Source: Lewinellaceae bacterium
GTDB lineage: Bacteria > Bacteroidota > Bacteroidia > Chitinophagales > Saprospiraceae
Length of the DNA stretch: 64,000 nt
Direction: 5' to 3'
NCBI GenBank assembly: GCA_020636105.1
Contig: JACJYL010000002.1
Location: forward strand, 868,001-932,000
Made by a program: the position numbers and the translations under genes. Of the stretch, positions 60,325 through 64,000 are shown in pieces. The notes under the pieces are model-generated. The model saw only the letters and a list, made by a program, of their open reading frames with translations. It ran no database searches and was not told the DNA's origin. Each line of letters starts with the position of its first letter. The stretch's first letter is position 1.

Positions 60325-61455
60325 CTATTCAATTACAAAAATATTCTTCTCCCGGCAAATTTCTTTGAGTTTTTCCGGCCAAACGGTACAACTCACTTCG
60401 CCGATATGTGCTTTTTTGAGCAATAACTGATAAACCCTTGACTGTCCGATACCGCCGCCGATACTCAATGGCAATTCTTTATTGATGATCGCTTTGTGAT
60501 ACGGCAATTTCAGAAAATCGAGTTGCCCGGTAATTTCGAGCTGCTGCTTCAGGGTTTTCTCATTTACGCGAATCCCCATGGAGGATAGTTCGTGCCGACG
60601 CCGGGTCACAGGATTCCAAACGAGAATATCTCCGTTGAGCCCATGCATGGGGCGACCGTCTTTCGAAAGCGTGGGTGTTACCCAATCATCATAATCAGGA
60701 GCTCTCATTTCATGCGGGTAGCCGTCAGCCAGCGTCCAGCCTATCCCGTAAATAAAAACGGCAGGATATTTTTGAAGGATTTCGGTTTCTCTTTGCTTCC
60801 TTGGCAGGTCAGGAAACATTTCAAGGATTTCCTCTGCGTGGAGGAAGACAAGTTCTTCCGGCAGGTTCGGATATTTGTCGTCTTTCAACTGTGGAAACAA
60901 TTCCTGGGCATGGCGTTGTGCCCCAACTAGTACCTTCCATATTTTTTTTACAATATCCGTCAGGAAGTTTAGGTTGCGTTGTTCTGAGGTGATCACTCTT
61001 TCCCAGTCCCACTGATCAACGTAGGCACTATGATCATGATCCAGGAAATAATCTTTTCGAATGGCGCGCATATCGGTATTGATTCCTTCGCCCACTGTCA
61101 GTCCAAACTGCTTCAAGGCTATCCTTTTCCATTTGGTGGCAGCCTGTACCACCTGCGCATCAATCGGGTTTTTACCGTGATCATTTTTGATATGAAATTC
61201 TACCGGTGTCCGGGAGCCATCTCTGTCGAGGTAGTCATTCACCCCACTGTTTCTATCCACGATGAGCGGTACCGTCACCATCATCAGATTGAGTTCTTTG
61301 GCCAGGTTATCTTCGATGTAATCCTTTACCGCCTTGATCGCAATCTGCGTTTCTTTAGGTGTCAGTAAAGATCGGTAATTTTTTGGAAGTACTTTTTCCA
61401 CTTCTTCATAGGTGCCGATACCGGGACCTGCGAGATCCATAACTTTTGTGTTCAT
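60325..61455 (-). CDS. asnA: Aspartate--ammonia ligase
   Basis: 376 residues, with an N-terminal extension of ~25 residues before the usual start LPKNYRSLLTPKETQIAIK. Class II aminoacyl-tRNA-synthetase-like fold: TVPLIVDRNSGVNDYLD, VVQAATKWKRIAL, YVDQWDWERVI, and the C-terminal ELPLSIGGGIGQSRVYQLLL. It makes asparagine from aspartate, ammonia and ATP in the cytoplasm. No co-transcribed partner is evident. Confidence 0.96.
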   Translation of the reverse strand: MNTKVMDLAGPGIGTYEEVEKVLPKNYRSLLTPKETQIAIKAVKDYIEDNLAKELNLMMVTVPLIVDRNSGVNDYLDRDGSRTPVEFHIKNDHGKNPIDAQVVQAATKWKRIALKQFGLTVGEGINTDMRAIRKDYFLDHDHSAYVDQWDWERVITSEQRNLNFLTDIVKKIWKVLVGAQRHAQELFPQLKDDKYPNLPEELVFLHAEEILEMFPDLPRKQRETEILQKYPAVFIYGIGWTLADGYPHEMRAPDYDDWVTPTLSKDGRPMHGLNGDILVWNPVTRRRHELSSMGIRVNEKTLKQQLEITGQLDFLKLPYHKAIINKELPLSIGGGIGQSRVYQLLLKKAHIGEVSCTVWPEKLKEICREKNIFVIE

Positions 61456-61687
61456 AACTACTTAATTTGGTTAGATAAACTCGATGAGAAGGTAACGTAT
61501 TGGCGGAAAAATTCCTATGATTTTTGTCAGGCAAGGGGTTAAATTTTATTTTATTTACAAAAAAATAAGCCTATTTTGATTTTATTGCGAATTTTTACCC
61601 ACAAAAGTTTCTTTTTTTTGAAAATTTTTAAAAATCTGCTCGACACAAGCTTCAATAACTCAATTGAAAAAGAAAAAACGGACGCCC

Positions 61688-62371
61688 CTACTCTATCACT
61701 TCGACCATAAAACCTCCGCGATTATTGAAATCATCCAACCGCATTGAGTAGTCAGGGTCATCCGGAGTTAAGCTTAATAGTTTAAAATTATTATCCTCAA
61801 GATCCGAGGACGTTCGGAAAGTAAGATAAATCGTACATGGGCAATCGGCCCCTGAAAAGGTTGCCTTCCGGGAAAAATAATTGATGCTATTTGGATCAGT
61901 AGAGTAAATGGTGTATTTATAAAATGCGGAATAAAAATTATAAGAATATATACCAGGACGTTTAGCTATCAAACCTATCTTTATCGTATTTCCACCTGCG
62001 TTTACTGCATAAAACAACTGTCCCCATGGAGGATAAAGCACTATTTCGCCAAGGACCGCCACAAAATCAAAATAGACCGATTCATTTCCTTCAACAGGAA
62101 GGGTATCTAATTTCACAGGAAATCCCAGGCTTGTACCCATATCAAAATTTCCAACATCAACCAGCTTATTCGTATTTAGGTCCAAAAGGCTAAAGTCATA
62201 AGTCGATTCGAGCCATAACGTGTCTCCGACATTCATGGGTTCAGCCGTCAACGAAACAGCAAAAGGGATTTCAAACCAATATCGGGGGATAAAACACTCC
62301 TTGTGGCAGGAGCTAGGCAGGAGAAAGGCACAACACAGCAAAAAAAACGACGCCCTTAATGAGGTTTTCAT
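61688..62371 (-). CDS. Putative lipoprotein, function unknown
   Basis: 227 residues from the ATG at 62371; a TTG at 62377 is less likely. MKTSLRASFFLLCCAFLLPSSC has a lipobox-like end (PSSC). The mature part looks beta-rich, with FAVSLTAEPMNVGDTLWLES, FGIG-less strands, and a CPC motif (SGADCPCTIYLTF). I know no family for it. The 61456-61687 gap downstream is AT-rich and shows nothing definite. Confidence 0.7.
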   Translation of the reverse strand: MKTSLRASFFLLCCAFLLPSSCHKECFIPRYWFEIPFAVSLTAEPMNVGDTLWLESTYDFSLLDLNTNKLVDVGNFDMGTSLGFPVKLDTLPVEGNESVYFDFVAVLGEIVLYPPWGQLFYAVNAGGNTIKIGLIAKRPGIYSYNFYSAFYKYTIYSTDPNSINYFSRKATFSGADCPCTIYLTFRTSSDLEDNNFKLLSLTPDDPDYSMRLDDFNNRGGFMVEVIE

Positions 62372-62569
62372 AATCAATTATCATATAAAATTAAGGGTTT
62401 TTGTGATCAGATTCAATCTAAATTCCACCAGGTTCTGCCTTTCATTTGGTGATGCTGACTAACAATGAGTGACTCATGGTTCCAGGCATTGAAAACATCA
62501 AAAAAACAATTCCAATATTTATATAATCTCCAGTTCAGGTAGTTTTTGAAATGCCGGCAAGACTCATGT

Positions 62570-63367
62570 TCAGTGGGAATGTCTAAAATCCAACAAATCC
62601 GTTTCCCCCAAAACACCGATCCCAAACAAGGCATAATCGTACTTGCCAGGATCTTCCGGATCAAAAGAACGCAGTACTTCCATGAGTTCCATCAAGGCTT
62701 TCCAGTCGGTTTGTTTTCGGTGCAGTAGCCCCAGTTTACGAGCCACCCTATCGACATGAACATCCAACGGGATCAGCAACTGACCAGGTCTGATCTGTTT
62801 CCATAACCCAAAATCGACTCCCTTATCGTCCTGGCGCACCATCCACCGCAGAAACATATTTAACCGCTTGCAGGCAGAATTCCTTTCGGGCGTTGAAACG
62901 TGCTTCCGGGTACGCTGAGGAGCAACAGGCAGACTGAAAAACAATTCATGAAACCCGGTCAAGGCCGGGCCAACATGGGGGTCTTCCGGAGTCAGGAAAC
63001 GGGCGAAGGCATCTTCCAGGCTTTGATTTTCCCTATAGTAATTTTGAAAAAATTCGAGAAAATAAAGGGTATCTGTATATTGAAAGGTTCTATGTTTGAA
63101 GTGTTCAAACCGGACGCGGTCTTTTTCTTCATGATTAAGGATAAAATCGTAAGGCGCCCCATCCATCAAATCGAACAACTCCCGGGATTTATTGATAATA
63201 ATACTGCGTTTCCCCCAGGCGAGCATGGCGGTCCAAAAGGCAGTGATCTCGATATCCTGCAATTTTTCATAACTGTGAGGAATACTAATCGGATCGTCAG
63301 CGATGTAATCAGGAATATTTACCGCCTCCACTTTTTTATCGAGAAAGAAAACAATGTCAGGTATCAT
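62570..63367 (-). CDS. TIGR02757/DUF2400 family protein
   Basis: 265 residues. Recognised by DPISIPHSYEKLQDIEITAF, LAWGKRSIIINKSRELFDLM, NMFLRWMVRQDDKGVDFGLW, and PLDVHVDRVARKLGLLHRKQ. The family is related to helix-hairpin-helix base-excision glycosylases, but its activity is unknown. A DNA-related role is inferred from the fold. It is not part of an obvious operon. Confidence 0.92.
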   Translation of the reverse strand: MIPDIVFFLDKKVEAVNIPDYIADDPISIPHSYEKLQDIEITAFWTAMLAWGKRSIIINKSRELFDLMDGAPYDFILNHEEKDRVRFEHFKHRTFQYTDTLYFLEFFQNYYRENQSLEDAFARFLTPEDPHVGPALTGFHELFFSLPVAPQRTRKHVSTPERNSACKRLNMFLRWMVRQDDKGVDFGLWKQIRPGQLLIPLDVHVDRVARKLGLLHRKQTDWKALMELMEVLRSFDPEDPGKYDYALFGIGVLGETDLLDFRHSH

Positions 63368-63517
63368 GTAAATTAATTGTATAAAAATCCACTAAAAGAT
63401 AAAATCCTGCGTTAAATAGCCAAGACTTTAAACAAAACAGGACTAGACTATGCCAGCAACAATTACTTATACCCTCATCCTCGCACTTATTTACCTGGGA
63501 AAAAAAGCCCTTTCCAC

Positions 63518-64000
63518 TCAATAAGATTTCGGACTTTTATACAATTTGAATTTTGCCAATCCTAATTTTTGTAAAAAATGAGAAAAGGATACGCGAATAA
63601 CCCCTAAACCATACTTTGCACTTCTTGACAGGTTGATGGAAGAGGCCTCCTCGAAATATTTTGTGGGACAGGTTACTTCTCCTATGTGAAATCCCGCATA
63701 AATGATCTGTGATAACATTTCATTATCAAAAACGAAATCGTCGGAATTTTCATTATAATTGATGGCCCGGAGCACTTCGCTGCTGAACGCCCGGTATCCC
63801 GTATGGTATTCGGAGAGTTTATAATTGATCAGAATATTTTGAAAAAGGGTTAAAAAACGATTGGCAATGTATTTATAAACAGGCATCCCCCCCGCCAAAG
63901 CCCCTTTTCCCAGGATGCGTGACCCCAGCACTACCGGGTACAGATCATCACCAATGATATTGACCATAGCAGGAATCAATTTGGGGGTGTACTGATAATC
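63518..64000 (-). CDS. GT2 family glycosyltransferase, 5' end cut by window edge
   Basis: C-terminal ~160 residues of a family 2 glycosyltransferase. Reading on past the apparent start into 64000 gives DYQYTPKLIPAMVN, the DxQ-type acceptor region, so the frame continues outside the window. VVLGSRILGKGALAGGMPVY, LSEYHTGYRAFSSEVLRAI and FDNEMLSQIIYAGFHIGEV are typical of dolichyl-phosphate-mannose-synthase-like enzymes. It should transfer a sugar from a nucleotide donor at the membrane face; the acceptor is unknown. Confidence 0.93.
   Translation of the reverse strand, partial: DYQYTPKLIPAMVNIIGDDLYPVVLGSRILGKGALAGGMPVYKYIANRFLTLFQNILINYKLSEYHTGYRAFSSEVLRAINYNENSDDFVFDNEMLSQIIYAGFHIGEVTCPTKYFEEASSINLSRSAKYGLGVIRVSFSHFLQKLGLAKFKLYKSPKSY

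Noticed and set aside
1..64000. tRNA or rRNA genes, prophage or plasmid backbone
   Set aside because: No T-loop/acceptor pattern, rRNA segment, integrase, portal, terminase or replication gene was recognised by reading.

Overview
The window looks like a chromosomal segment of a Bacteroidota bacterium, most likely of the Saprospiraceae/Saprospirales type. The evidence is several proteins with type IX secretion (T9SS) C-terminal signals or CHU_C-type gliding-associated ends, PKD-rich surface proteins, a TonB-dependent receptor with a carboxypeptidase-like N-domain, a double-length LepB, a GSCFA protein, DUF1573, promoter cores of the form TAnnTTTG, and weak Shine-Dalgarno sequences. I see no phage integrase, plasmid gene, tRNA, rRNA or CRISPR array. 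The species assignment is inference.

Layout. 0-7 kb (mostly minus strand): a meaB-type GTPase cut by the left edge, a gene-free stretch full of hairpins, a small membrane protein, a paaG-like isomerase, paaD and an unrecognised 443-aa protein, then pdxH and ada. 7-23 kb (mostly plus): GSCFA protein, secreted alpha/beta hydrolase, coiled-coil protein, a 1400-aa metzincin with PKD repeats, a broken HipB-like antitoxin gene with its operator repeats, a 1052-aa CHU_C surface protein with a DUF1573 protein behind it, lepB and a lipoprotein. 23-34 kb: a five-heme cytochrome with a T9SS-like tail, a Uma2 nuclease-fold protein, a MauG-type peroxidase, full-length metH, a DnaQ-like exonuclease and a methyltransferase. 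34-40 kb (minus): three collagen-like paralogues and a small T9SS-tailed protein. 40-49 kb: FAS1 lipoprotein, PqqB-like MBL protein, DUF1015 protein, metG, acyl-ACP desaturase, acylphosphatase and a RelE/ParE toxin-antitoxin pair. 49-64 kb: GH2 beta-galactosidase with a TonB receptor, a 1.7-kb gene-free region of duplicated RNA-like units, a helical 479-aa protein, a GHL10 glycosidase, asnA, a lipoprotein, a DUF2400 protein and a GT2 glycosyltransferase cut by the right edge.

Most notable: the two tandem collagen-like proteins at 34.2-38.0 kb end in DUF1566/C-type-lectin-like domains. Their last ~45 codons differ almost only at the first two bases of NNC/NNT codons, between conserved flanks, and a hairpin follows the stop. 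That is the signature expected of variable repeats of a diversity-generating retroelement (DGR). No reverse transcriptase or template repeat lies in this window, so this is a strong hypothesis and not a proof. Second: 55.4-56.9 kb carries two, perhaps three or more, related small transcription-unit-like modules with a shared 28-bp block, variable centres and a shared terminator, which may be an undescribed small-RNA or small-peptide family. Third: several palindromic or MITE-like intergenic elements recur in the window.

Housekeeping and metabolic genes (metH, metG, pdxH, asnA, lepB, ada) are intact. The surface and secreted proteins suggest a cell that degrades polymers and adheres to surfaces.
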